Positions 50,012-56,742 of a DNA stretch of 64,000 nt are shown piece by piece. The DNA is taken from contig NZ_RPFZ01000001.1 of assembly GCF_003815535.1 (NCBI RefSeq), forward strand, positions 2,232,001-2,296,000. Reading direction: 5' to 3'. The notes under the pieces were generated by a model. The model ran no database searches, was not told where the DNA came from, and worked only from the letters and a program-made list of their open reading frames with translations. Each line of letters starts with the position of its first letter. The stretch's first letter is position 1. Origin of the DNA: Aurantiacibacter spongiae (GTDB taxonomy: Bacteria > Pseudomonadota > Alphaproteobacteria > Sphingomonadales > Sphingomonadaceae). A program made the translations under genes and the position numbers.

Positions 50012-50030
50012 TTGCCAAAGGTTGGGAAAT
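50012..50030 (+). promoter_or_regulatory. Predicted PspF-type upstream activating site
   Basis: TTGCCAAAGGTTGGGAAAT matches 63350-63368 in the pspF-pspA intergenic region at 16 of 19 positions (all three differences are in the central spacer). It overlaps a palindrome TGGGAAA-T-TTTCCCA (50023-50037). The site lies about 85-100 bases before the sigma-54 element, a normal enhancer distance. Confidence 0.6.
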
Positions 50031-50111
50031 TTTCCCACATGGCGGGTTCCCCTTCGGCCCGACATGACTGCCTGGTGAACGAGAATCGCAGAAATGCGCG
50101 GTTCTGCAAGT

Positions 50112-50128
50112 TTGGCACAGGGCCTGCA
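50112..50128 (+). promoter_or_regulatory. Predicted sigma-54 promoter of the small-peptide/PspC operon
   Basis: TTGGCACAGGGCCTGCA: -24 box TGGCAC and -12 box CTGCA, with GG and GC exactly 10 bases apart as the holoenzyme requires. Only the first T of the consensus TTGCA is changed. Expected transcript start near 50139, about 45 bases before the first ATG. Confidence 0.6.
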
Positions 50129-50182
50129 AAGCATGGGATACGAACCAATCACGGTTCGCATTCTGAGGGAAAGATACAGATC

Positions 50183-50311
50183 ATGACCACCACTTCGAAC
50201 TTCTCCGCCCGCCTGATGGCCGCCCTCGCCGCCGTCGCCATGACCGCCAGCCTGTTCGCCGCGAGCTTCTCCACGCCGCAGGCCAGCGTCTTCACCACCA
50301 TCCTGGCCTGA
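50183..50311 (+). CDS. 42-aa membrane peptide, first of a paralogous pair
   Basis: 42 aa from ATG 50183 (a longer in-frame reading from 50012 crosses the promoter). A basic N-terminus up to Arg10 precedes one predicted membrane helix (about residues 11-29), then a short tail STPQASVFTTILA. It aligns without gaps to the next gene with 18 of 42 identical residues. Translation signal GGGA is rather far (about 11 bases). Inferred to be an inner-membrane stress peptide because of the predicted sigma-54/PspF control and the PspC gene downstream; no known family recognised. Confidence 0.65.
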   Translation: MTTTSNFSARLMAALAAVAMTASLFAASFSTPQASVFTTILA

Positions 50312-50349
50312 GGCCGGAACCGCAACCGAACACCGAAAGGACTTTCAAG

Positions 50350-50478
50350 ATGACCAACTTCAACGCCGTTTCCACCCGCATCCTAGCCGGCCTGGGTGCC
50401 GTCACCATGACGCTGACGCTGATCGTCAGTAGCTTTGCCAATCCGCATGCGACCACCGTCGTGGGGATTCTGGCATGA
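50350..50478 (+). CDS. 42-aa membrane peptide, second of a paralogous pair
   Basis: 42 aa, ATG 50350 with AAAGGA 8 bases before it. Same length and plan as the preceding peptide: Ser8/Arg10, one hydrophobic helix (about 11-29), then FANPHATTVVGILA; both end in Ile-Leu-Ala. Too short for most gene finders. Its TGA overlaps the ATG of the PspC-domain gene (ATGA), so the three genes are one operon. Conservation between the copies at identical length, with synonymous and conservative changes, supports it being translated. Confidence 0.65.
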   Translation: MTNFNAVSTRILAGLGAVTMTLTLIVSSFANPHATTVVGILA

Positions 50479-50684
50479 GCCAGCTCGACAGGAAGCCCGG
50501 CAAATCCCCGGCGAAATTCCGTCTCGACAAACAGGACGGCAAGATCGCCGGGGTCTGCGCCGGTCTCGCCAATTATTTCGGCTTCGATATTACGATCGTG
50601 CGCGTCGTCTTCGTGCTTGGCGCCCTGCTGGGCTTTGGCAGCTTCGTGCTCATCTATCTGGCGATCTGGCTGCTGGCGAACTGA
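50475..50684 (+). CDS. Stand-alone PspC-domain membrane protein
   Basis: 69 aa. PspC core: FRLDKQDGKIAGVCAGLANYFGFDITIVRVVFVLG, then a second hydrophobic part LLGFGSFVLIYLAIWLL. A 17-residue basic N-terminus precedes it, and the C-terminal regulatory region of full PspC (125 aa at 61.6 kb) is missing. It resembles the minimal PspC/YthC-like module. Coupled to the 42-aa peptide gene by ATGA. A supporting role in envelope stress is inferred. Confidence 0.88.
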   Translation: MSQLDRKPGKSPAKFRLDKQDGKIAGVCAGLANYFGFDITIVRVVFVLGALLGFGSFVLIYLAIWLLAN

Positions 50685-50766
50685 TACCGCCAGCCGCCGA
50701 TCGTTTCACCCCAACGCTCCAGACCCGATTTGCGCCGCGCGCAATCCCCGCTATGGCAACGCCCAC

Positions 50767-50843
50767 GCGCCCATAGCTCAGCTGGATAGAGCACGGGACT
50801 TCTAATCCTGAGGCCGCAGGTTCGACTCCTGCTGGGCGCGCCA
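50767..50843 (+). tRNA. tRNA-Arg (anticodon TCT)
   Basis: 77 nt with encoded CCA. Acceptor GCGCCCA pairs with TGGGCGC, D arm GCTC/GAGC, anticodon stem CGGGA/TCCTG with loop CTTCTAA (TCT, reading AGA), T arm GCAGG-TTCGACT-CCTGC. It abuts the stop codon of the convergent CDF transporter gene with no gap. Confidence 0.96.
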
Positions 50844-51803
50844 TCATTCGTTTTTCTGTTCCGGCAGCGTCTTGGCATCCGCCGCCTTTTCCGGACGGAT
50901 GTAGATCGAGGTGATCTCCGGCAGCGCCTCCTTCAGTTCCCGCTCCAGATCCTCGACCAGGCTTTCCGCATCTCCCATCGACAGATCGTCGGCGAAGTCC
51001 GCGCTGATCGCGGTGAACACCTGCGAGGGCGAGGTATGGATGGTGCGGATGTGGTTGACCCCCGTTACCCAGTCGCGCTTACCCACGGTTTCGCGGATCC
51101 TGGCGATGAGTTCGGGGCTGGCAGGCTCGCCGATCAGCAGCCCCTTGGTCTCGCGCGCCAGGAATATCGCCACCGTTGCCAGGATCGCGCCGATGACGAG
51201 GGACGCCGCCCCGTCGAGGCGCGGTTCGTTGAAATAGCGGCTCGACCAGATGCCGAGCGCCGCGACGACGAGGCCGGAAAGCGCTGCTGAGTCCTCGAAC
51301 AGGACGATGAATACGGAAGGATCCTTCGAATGGCGGATGGCTTCCCAGAAGCCGCGGTCCCCCCGCTGCCGGGAAAATTCGCGCATGGCGATGGTCCACG
51401 ATGTCCCTTCCAGCAGCATGGCTACGCCGAGCACGATGTAGGCGATGGTCGGATCGCCCAGTTCCTCCGGATTGGTGATGTGGATGTAGCCTTCGTAGAG
51501 GCTGAGGCCCGAGCCGAGCGAGAATATCAGGATCGCGACGAGAAACGCCCAGAAATACAGTTCGCGCCCGTAACCGAACGGGCGGCGCTTGTCGGGTGGC
51601 CGCGTGGCGCGGTGTTCGCCCAGCAGCATGAGCACCTGGTTCATGCTGTCGACGACCGAGTGAAACCCTTCCGACAGCATGGAGGAGGAGCCGGTGATCC
51701 CGGCGGCGACGAACTTGGCGATGGCGATGCCCAGATTGGCGGTGAGCGCGCCGATCAGGACGACGTTCTCCGTCAGCCAGGACATCGAAAAGGGCTTGCT
51801 CAC
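50844..51803 (-). CDS. Cation diffusion facilitator family transporter
   Basis: 319 aa. Six membrane helices; the metal-site motif is in SSSMLSEGFHSVVDSMNQVL (His and Asp, HSVVD) and a second acidic pair is in FEDSAALSGLVVAALG. The C-terminal cytoplasmic domain (about residues 215-319) has the alpha/beta metal-sensing fold. Exports divalent cations such as Zn or Mn/Fe by proton antiport; the ion cannot be read from sequence. The gap upstream (51804-52021) holds an orphan sigma-54-like element and an 11-bp hairpin. Confidence 0.9.
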   Translation of the reverse strand: MSKPFSMSWLTENVVLIGALTANLGIAIAKFVAAGITGSSSMLSEGFHSVVDSMNQVLMLLGEHRATRPPDKRRPFGYGRELYFWAFLVAILIFSLGSGLSLYEGYIHITNPEELGDPTIAYIVLGVAMLLEGTSWTIAMREFSRQRGDRGFWEAIRHSKDPSVFIVLFEDSAALSGLVVAALGIWSSRYFNEPRLDGAASLVIGAILATVAIFLARETKGLLIGEPASPELIARIRETVGKRDWVTGVNHIRTIHTSPSQVFTAISADFADDLSMGDAESLVEDLERELKEALPEITSIYIRPEKAADAKTLPEQKNE

Positions 51804-51895
51804 GCGGCGGTTCTGTCGGGAAAGTTTACACTGCCCTGTCTCATCAATCTTTCGCTAACCATCGTGTTGCGCGGAAATGCGATCGTGGACCAAAC

Positions 51896-51911
51896 TGGCA
51901 TGGCGGTTGCA
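51896..51911 (+). promoter_or_regulatory. Orphan sigma-54-like element
   Basis: TGGCATGGCGGTTGCA fits TGGCAY-N5-TTGCA exactly with correct GG/GC spacing, pointing to a transcript starting near 51923 on the plus strand. Downstream is only a GAGGCGGGG/CCGCCTC hairpin (about 51941-51999) and antisense sequence to the yedK gene. Either a chance match or the promoter of a small RNA. Confidence 0.3.
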
Positions 51912-52021
51912 ATGTTCCGGATGTACCTGAAGTTCTTCGAACGAGGCGGGGCTGCCAAACGGTCCCCTAACCGGTCTCCCGGCTCCGCCTCCCCGAAGAC
52001 TTGCTCCCGGCAGACAGACAT

Positions 52022-52639
52022 TCAACGACCGCCCGCCCAGGGTTCGTCGGTGCGCGTCACCTGCATGTCGCCGGGCCACGGCCGGCACAGCAGGCTCGCG
52101 GCGTCGGGCGCGCCGTCCAGCCAGTCGACCCAGTCGGCCTGCGCCAGGATGACAGGCATCCGGTCGTGAACGCCCCGGACGTGCCGGCACGCCTCGGTCA
52201 TCACCATCGTATAGGCTGGCCCCCACTCGGCGCTGTCGCGCCACAGCCCGGCAACGGCGAACAGCGCTTCGCCGGACATGGCGAACCAGGTTCGCGTCTT
52301 GCCGCCCCTTGGTCCCTCTGCCTCGGCGAAGGCACTTACCGGAATGAGACAGCGACGTTCGCGATAGCTGGACGACCAGAACGGGCTGGAAAGCTTGTCG
52401 GCACGGGCGTTGTTGACCGGTTTGGGTTTCAGGGGCTGGCCCTTCGCACCCTTGCGTTGCAGCGGGAAGCCCCAGGTCATCTGCGCCAGCCTGCCATCGG
52501 CAAGCACCAGTCCCGGGTATCCGGGATAGATTTCCGCCGGAGCGTTGCCCTGGGGGGCAACGGCCATGTCCTGCGCGATGGCATCGAAAAAATGCGCGAC
52601 CTCGTCCTGCGACTTGCTCATGCGGTAGAGGTTGCACAT
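52022..52639 (-). CDS. yedK: SOS response-associated peptidase YedK/HMCES
   Basis: 205 aa SRAP-domain protein that forms a covalent link to abasic sites in single-stranded DNA. N-terminal MCNLYR leaves Cys2 as the nucleophile after Met removal. PVNNARADKL carries the conserved Asn/Arg, CLIPVSAFAEAEG the acidic residue (the usual Glu of GFYEW is shifted in this branch), and VHDRMPVIL the histidine. A 12-base gap separates it from the upstream secreted-protein gene; both are on the minus strand. Confidence 0.92.
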   Translation of the reverse strand: MCNLYRMSKSQDEVAHFFDAIAQDMAVAPQGNAPAEIYPGYPGLVLADGRLAQMTWGFPLQRKGAKGQPLKPKPVNNARADKLSSPFWSSSYRERRCLIPVSAFAEAEGPRGGKTRTWFAMSGEALFAVAGLWRDSAEWGPAYTMVMTEACRHVRGVHDRMPVILAQADWVDWLDGAPDAASLLCRPWPGDMQVTRTDEPWAGGR

Positions 52640-52651
52640 CGACGGGGCCTG

Positions 52652-53542
52652 CTACTGCGATCCGTAACCGGCTTCGGCGGCGGGGACGGGCGGGGCGATC
52701 GCGCCGCCCGCCATCGGCCAGATTATCTCGCCCGTCACCACGCCGAGGCTCATGGGCAACTGGCCGGAAAGGAAGGCGTGGACCTCGTTCGGCCATGCGC
52801 CCCCGGGATAGTCGGTGACATAGACGCTCATGGCCAGATCGGGATCGGCGGCGTTCCACGTCACTACTTCGCAGCCGCTCGTCATGCGCTCCACCTCGCC
52901 CGAAACCCCCTCGGCGTAGAAGGGAACGCGGAAGTGCTGGCCGAGCGGGATGCTGCCTTCCTCGAACGGTCCGTTGAGGACATAGGCCATTGCCACCCCT
53001 TGCGCATCGGGCGGCAGGACGATGGTCGTGAGCGCGATGGAGGGGGCGGCGGTATCGCCAGCGTCATTCTCCCCACCGACGCAAAAGCTTTCCGGATCGG
53101 AATCGAACACCTTGCGCGCCGCCATCGCCTGCGCGAGAGCCATCTGGTGCGCCGGCCCCGTCAGCGGCGGCGGGTTGTCCCGGTGGATCGTCTCGGCAAG
53201 GATTTCGCCGTGAGACGTCTCGTAATCGGCGAGCGAGACGATTTCGCCCGCTCGCTCCGCGATGACATGGACCGTCCAGACCTCGGGCGTATCGGAAGGC
53301 AGGGCGACCGCGCCCATCAACCCCTCGTCGCCCGCCCCCGTCATGCCGAGATACTGGGTCAGGGCAGAGGCCGTCGCGGCCTGCACCGCCGTCATCTGCC
53401 GGCCGATGTCTTCGGAATGGCGCGCGCCTGCCGTGCGGGCCGCCATGTCGCCTTGCACGGCCGGCTCCTGCGCGGTGGCGACGGACGGGGCGGTCAGCAC
53501 GGCGGAAAGGATAAGGGCGGCACAAGCGAGAGAACGGGACAT
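52652..53542 (-). CDS. Exported protein, unknown function
   Basis: 296 aa from ATG 53542, with a cleavable signal peptide (SLACAALILSAVLTAPSVATA, about residues 3-24). Mature region: helical start ending GMTGAGDEG, two cysteine-bearing stretches (SFCVGGENDAGD and TSGCEVVTWNA, possibly a disulfide), and a Pro/Ala-rich end. No catalytic motif or family recognised. Apparent sphingomonad-restricted envelope protein, co-oriented with yedK. Confidence 0.65.
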   Translation of the reverse strand: MSRSLACAALILSAVLTAPSVATAQEPAVQGDMAARTAGARHSEDIGRQMTAVQAATASALTQYLGMTGAGDEGLMGAVALPSDTPEVWTVHVIAERAGEIVSLADYETSHGEILAETIHRDNPPPLTGPAHQMALAQAMAARKVFDSDPESFCVGGENDAGDTAAPSIALTTIVLPPDAQGVAMAYVLNGPFEEGSIPLGQHFRVPFYAEGVSGEVERMTSGCEVVTWNAADPDLAMSVYVTDYPGGAWPNEVHAFLSGQLPMSLGVVTGEIIWPMAGGAIAPPVPAAEAGYGSQ

Positions 53543-53634
53543 CGGCGATCCTGAACTGACTGAACGCAAGCGCCCTGGCATGACGAGCCTGAACGAATAC
53601 GGACCCACCGAGGCGAGCCGCGGTGGAAGCCGAC

Positions 53635-53970
53635 CTATTCGCTTTCGGCCTTGGCGACCTGCTTCTCGTTCATGAGCGTCTGCAATTCGCCGGCCTCGAA
53701 CATTTCCATCATGATGTCGCTGCCACCCACGAATTCGCCCTTGACGTAAAGCTGGGGGATCGTCGGCCAGTCGGAATAGGCCTTGATCCCCTGGCGGATT
53801 TCCATGTCCTGAAGCACGTCGACGCTGTCGAAGGCGACCCCGCAATGGTCGAGGATCGACACCGCGCGATTGGAAAAGCCGCATTGCGGAAACAGCGGCG
53901 TGCCCTTCATGAACAATACCACGTCGGCGTCGTTCACGATCTTGGAAATGCGTTCGTTCGTCTCGGACAT
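53635..53970 (-). CDS. grxD: Monothiol glutaredoxin Grx4/GrxD
   Basis: 111 aa from ATG 53970. Active site KGTPLFPQCGFSNRAV with the CGFS monothiol motif that ligates a [2Fe-2S] cluster with glutathione. WPTIPQLYVKGEFVGGSDIMMEMF is the typical Grx4 C-terminal part. With BolA, 34 bases upstream on the same strand, it forms the known Grx4-BolA pair used in iron-sulfur trafficking and iron sensing. Confidence 0.95.
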   Translation of the reverse strand: MSETNERISKIVNDADVVLFMKGTPLFPQCGFSNRAVSILDHCGVAFDSVDVLQDMEIRQGIKAYSDWPTIPQLYVKGEFVGGSDIMMEMFEAGELQTLMNEKQVAKAESE

Positions 53971-54004
53971 CGGTCCCACCTGAATTGCGAATTATGTTGG
54001 CAGG

Positions 54005-54238
54005 TCAGTTGGGAACGGCGGTGTGGAGTTGCAAGGCGTGCAGTTCGCCGCCCATTCTCTCTCCCAGTGCGGCAAACACCATCTTGTGCTGCTGCACCCG
54101 GCTCTTGCCGGCGAACTGCGCGGAGGTCACGCGGGCGAGCCAGTGATCGTTGTCGTCGACCAGCGGTTCCATCTCGACGGTGGCATCGGGCAAAGCCTCC
54201 TTGATGAGCGCTTCGATCCGGGCGGCGGCCATGGGCAT
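54005..54238 (-). CDS. bolA: BolA-family protein
   Basis: 77 aa (ATG 54238, or 54232 two codons on). BolA-like fold: IEALIKEALPDATVEMEPLVDDNDHWLARVTSAQFAGKSRVQQHKMVFAALGERM, with the conserved SRVQQHKMV region and the histidine that ligates the shared iron-sulfur cluster with Grx4. Small BolA2/IbaG-type. It follows the DUF1476 gene by 4 bases. Confidence 0.93.
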   Translation of the reverse strand: MPMAAARIEALIKEALPDATVEMEPLVDDNDHWLARVTSAQFAGKSRVQQHKMVFAALGERMGGELHALQLHTAVPN

Positions 54239-54242
54239 CGTA

Positions 54243-54566
54243 TCAGGACTCGCTCATCAGTTGCCGGCGCGCCTCGACGGACTTTTCGGCAAGCTGGGCA
54301 CGCACGGTCGCCTCGTCCACGTCGCAATCGGCCTGGGTCAGATCGCCCAGCAGCTTGCGGATCACGTCCTCGTCACCCGCCTCCTCGAAATCGGCCTGCA
54401 CGACCGCCTTCTTGTAGGCTTCGGTTTCCTCGGGCGTGAGGTTCATCAACCCCGCCGCCCATTCGCCCAGCAACCGGTTGCGCCGGGCCGCGACGCGAAA
54501 GGCGGTATCCTCGTCCATCGCGTACTTGGCTTCCTCGCCCTTCCGGCGGTCGGTGAAGTCGGTCAT
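54243..54566 (-). CDS. DUF1476 protein (F1-ATPase zeta-like)
   Basis: 107 aa from ATG 54566; the frame upstream runs into leuD and has no family match. Signature MTDFTDRRKGEEAKYAMDED, then RVAARRNRLLGEWAAGLMNLT, entirely helical. DUF1476 includes the zeta subunit that inhibits F1F0-ATP synthase in Paracoccus; in many other alphaproteobacteria the inhibitory N-terminus is lost, and function then is uncertain. Here the N-terminal stretch is short and basic. Sits between leuD and bolA. Confidence 0.88.
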   Translation of the reverse strand: MTDFTDRRKGEEAKYAMDEDTAFRVAARRNRLLGEWAAGLMNLTPEETEAYKKAVVQADFEEAGDEDVIRKLLGDLTQADCDVDEATVRAQLAEKSVEARRQLMSES

Positions 54567-54619
54567 GTCTCGTGCAGCTCCCAGCGAAATCGTCCCCACG
54601 GCGAATAGGCACATGGCGG

Positions 54620-55225
54620 TCAGGCCGCAATCCCCGTTCCGCGCGCGAGCCAGGGCCTGTCCGCGGCGAGCCGGCCTTCGTAATCGGCGATGGCCACTGC
54701 GCGCGAAAGCGTCAGGCCGACCTCGTCCAGCCCCTCCAGCAGGCATTGCTTGCGAAACGCATCGATGGCGAAGCGAAAGCGATCCTGGAACGGGGTCGTC
54801 ACCGTCTGGTTTTCCAGATCGACGGTCAGCGGATCGGTCGCCGCGACTTCCAGCAGCCGGTCGACCTGCTCCTGCGGCAGTTCCACCGTCAGTATGCCGT
54901 TCTTGAACGCATTGCCGGCAAAGATGTCGGAGAAGCCTGGCGCGATGACGGCGCGTACGCCCATGTCGAGAAGCGCCCAGGCGGCGTGTTCCCGGCTCGA
55001 CCCGCAACCGAAATTGTCGCCCGCGATCAGGATCGGCGCGCCCGCGAATTCGGGGCGGTCGAAGACATTGTCGGCATCCTTCGCCCGCACCGCTTCGAAC
55101 GCGCCTTCGCCAAGCCCTTCGCGGCTGACCGTCTTGAGCCAGCGGGCGGGAATGATCAGATCGGTATCGACGTTCTTGCGACCGAAGGGAATGGCGCGTC
55201 CCTCCACGCGGGCGATGGCGTCCAT
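54620..55225 (-). CDS. leuD: 3-isopropylmalate dehydratase small subunit
   Basis: 201 aa swivel-domain subunit that works with LeuC to isomerise 2- to 3-isopropylmalate in leucine synthesis. Motifs [55 protein letters not shown] and [26 protein letters not shown] 55225 directly follows the stop of the 53-aa gene (55226). Three genes separate it from leuC. Confidence 0.95.
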   Translation of the reverse strand: MDAIARVEGRAIPFGRKNVDTDLIIPARWLKTVSREGLGEGAFEAVRAKDADNVFDRPEFAGAPILIAGDNFGCGSSREHAAWALLDMGVRAVIAPGFSDIFAGNAFKNGILTVELPQEQVDRLLEVAATDPLTVDLENQTVTTPFQDRFRFAIDAFRKQCLLEGLDEVGLTLSRAVAIADYEGRLAADRPWLARGTGIAA

Positions 55226-55387
55226 TCAGTCTGTCTCCGGGTTCTCTCCGTTGGGGACGCGGTTGATCTGCGCGGATCGGTCCTTACCCCGGCGCTGCCG
55301 CGTGGTGTAGAGCATCGCCGCGGCGACGGCCGAGCCGATGGCGGCGGTCGCGATGGCGGCTTTCGAACTGGGAATTCGCTGTGTCAT
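55226..55387 (-). CDS. 53-aa single-pass membrane protein
   Basis: 53 aa from ATG 55387. One hydrophobic helix (residues about 9-27, AAIATAAIGSAVAAAMLYTT), then a basic stretch RQRRGK and a polar tail. The basic tail after the helix suggests N-out or N-in topology depending on the first residues (positive-inside would place the tail in the cytoplasm). Its stop and the leuD start are adjacent, with no spacer, which supports translation. No family recognised. Confidence 0.55.
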   Translation of the reverse strand: MTQRIPSSKAAIATAAIGSAVAAAMLYTTRQRRGKDRSAQINRVPNGENPETD

Positions 55388-55429
55388 ACCCGGTCCAATG
55401 CGTCGGACCCGCCCATGTTTCAAGAAAAC

Positions 55430-55924
55430 TCACAGGTAATCGCGCAGCGCCATCCAGCGGTCCTGTTTCTCGGACAACGGCATGGCGGCGTAGGCCGGGC
55501 TGGAGGAGGGCAGGGCGATCAGCTTCGGGTCGCTCGCGTCCAGCAACCTCCCTCCGATCCGCGCCGCTGCCGCGCCGTTGAAGGCCACGCATGTCAGGTC
55601 CGGCAGGGTCGCCACAAGGTCCGCGAGCGGGTTGTGTTCGGCCTTGCGGATCGCCGCGTCGAGCGAGCCTTCGCGCATGGCCGAGGCGATCGTGTCCCAC
55701 AGTCCGACGCGGTGGCCGAGCAGCGTTTCGAGCCGGGTTTCGTACGCCATTGCCGGCAGGTCTTCGTCGATGACGCGCCCGACCAGCTGCCAGAACCGGT
55801 TTTGCGGATGCGCGTAGTACCGCCCCCGCTCGAGCGACTTCGCACCCGGCAGGCTGCCGAGGATGAGCACCCGCGTATCGGGCCCGATGACGGGCGGGAA
55901 GGACGAATGGCGCGGGGAGGTCAG
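55430..55924 (-). CDS. DNA-deoxyinosine/uracil glycosylase, Mug-like, probable CTG start
   Basis: The visible ATG/GTG-initiated frame begins only at GTG 55870 (VLILGSLPG), which removes the start of the family's first strand and the residues before it. The frame is open further, and CTG 55924 overlaps the stop of the upstream gene (CTGA) with GGAGG 7 bases before it. Start there gives 164 aa with the expected N-terminus (SSFPPVIGPDTRVLILGSLPG). Core: GAKSLERGRYYAHPQNRFWQLV with the acidic and Asn residues, and NGAAAARIGGRLL. Base-excision repair of deaminated bases. The glycosylase call is firm; the start is inferred. Confidence 0.75.
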   Translation of the reverse strand: MTSPRHSSFPPVIGPDTRVLILGSLPGAKSLERGRYYAHPQNRFWQLVGRVIDEDLPAMAYETRLETLLGHRVGLWDTIASAMREGSLDAAIRKAEHNPLADLVATLPDLTCVAFNGAAAARIGGRLLDASDPKLIALPSSSPAYAAMPLSEKQDRWMALRDYL

Positions 55925-56742
55925 CGCGCGGCCTCCGGGAAGGCGGGAAGCAGGCCGACATCGGCAGGTTCGTGCTGGATCACCACCGTCGCGTGATAAT
56001 TGGCGGCCATGCGCTTGAACCTGTCGAAGGATGCGAGCGTATCGGCGCGGTCATCGTTGAAGGTGGGAACGCCCTCCTTCTCGTAATTCTCGGTATAGTG
56101 CGCCAGGTCGCCCGTCAGCATGACCGGCCCCGTTCCGGCCAGCCGCACCAGCAACGCATGGTGGCCATTGGTATGTCCGGGCATCGCGAGCAGGCGCACC
56201 GTTCCATCTCCGAACAGGTCCAGATCGCCGGATATCTTGCGGACCGACCCGCCACCGTCCAGCCACGGGGCGAACAGCGACCGGTCGATGAAGGGTGCGC
56301 CGTTCTCGATGACCTCCCAGTCCTGCGCGCCGATCAGCAGGGTCACCTGCGGGAAATCGCGCGCCTGCCCGGTATGGTCGTAGTGATAGTGGCTGATGCC
56401 CACGTAATCGACATCGGCCGGCGCGATGCCGAGTGCGGCGAGTTCGTCCACCAGCGTGGCGGTCATGGTGAAGCCGCCATCGGGATCTCCGCTTGTGGCC
56501 GGGTCGATGCCGGTATCCCAGATCAGCAGATCGTCGCCATGTCGCACGAGATAGCAGCTGACCACGAGCGCGCGTGCCATGGCGTCGGACGCGCCGGTAT
56601 CGTCGAAAGCGGCAAGCGGCATCGGTTCGCTCGCCCGTCCGCAATCGATCCGGGTCAGCGTGACCTCGGCCGACTGCATCTGGGCGATCGCGGGCTGCGA
56701 CAGCGCCGCGAACATTATCGCCGGCAGGATTCTAGGATACAT
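55921..56742 (-). CDS. Exported metallo-beta-lactamase-fold hydrolase, AHL-lactonase type
   Basis: 273 aa from ATG 56742 (11-base overlap with the leuC stop). Signal peptide [17 protein letters not shown]. Metal-binding HXHXDH in [12 protein letters not shown], then [13 protein letters not shown] (His), [12 protein letters not shown] (bridging Asp) and IQHEPAD (His). This set matches N-acyl-homoserine lactonases of the AttM/AiiA kind, but with an export signal, so a periplasmic quorum-quenching or general lactonase role is inferred. Substrate not proven by sequence. Confidence 0.82.
   Translation of the reverse strand: MYPRILPAIMFAALSQPAIAQMQSAEVTLTRIDCGRASEPMPLAAFDDTGASDAMARALVVSCYLVRHGDDLLIWDTGIDPATSGDPDGGFTMTATLVDELAALGIAPADVDYVGISHYHYDHTGQARDFPQVTLLIGAQDWEVIENGAPFIDRSLFAPWLDGGGSVRKISGDLDLFGDGTVRLLAMPGHTNGHHALLVRLAGTGPVMLTGDLAHYTENYEKEGVPTFNDDRADTLASFDRFKRMAANYHATVVIQHEPADVGLLPAFPEAAR

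Noticed and set aside
50023-50037. TGGGAAATTTTCCCA palindrome as a terminator
   Set aside because: Only 7 bp with no loop and no T run after it, and it overlaps the predicted activating site; a protein-binding site is more likely.
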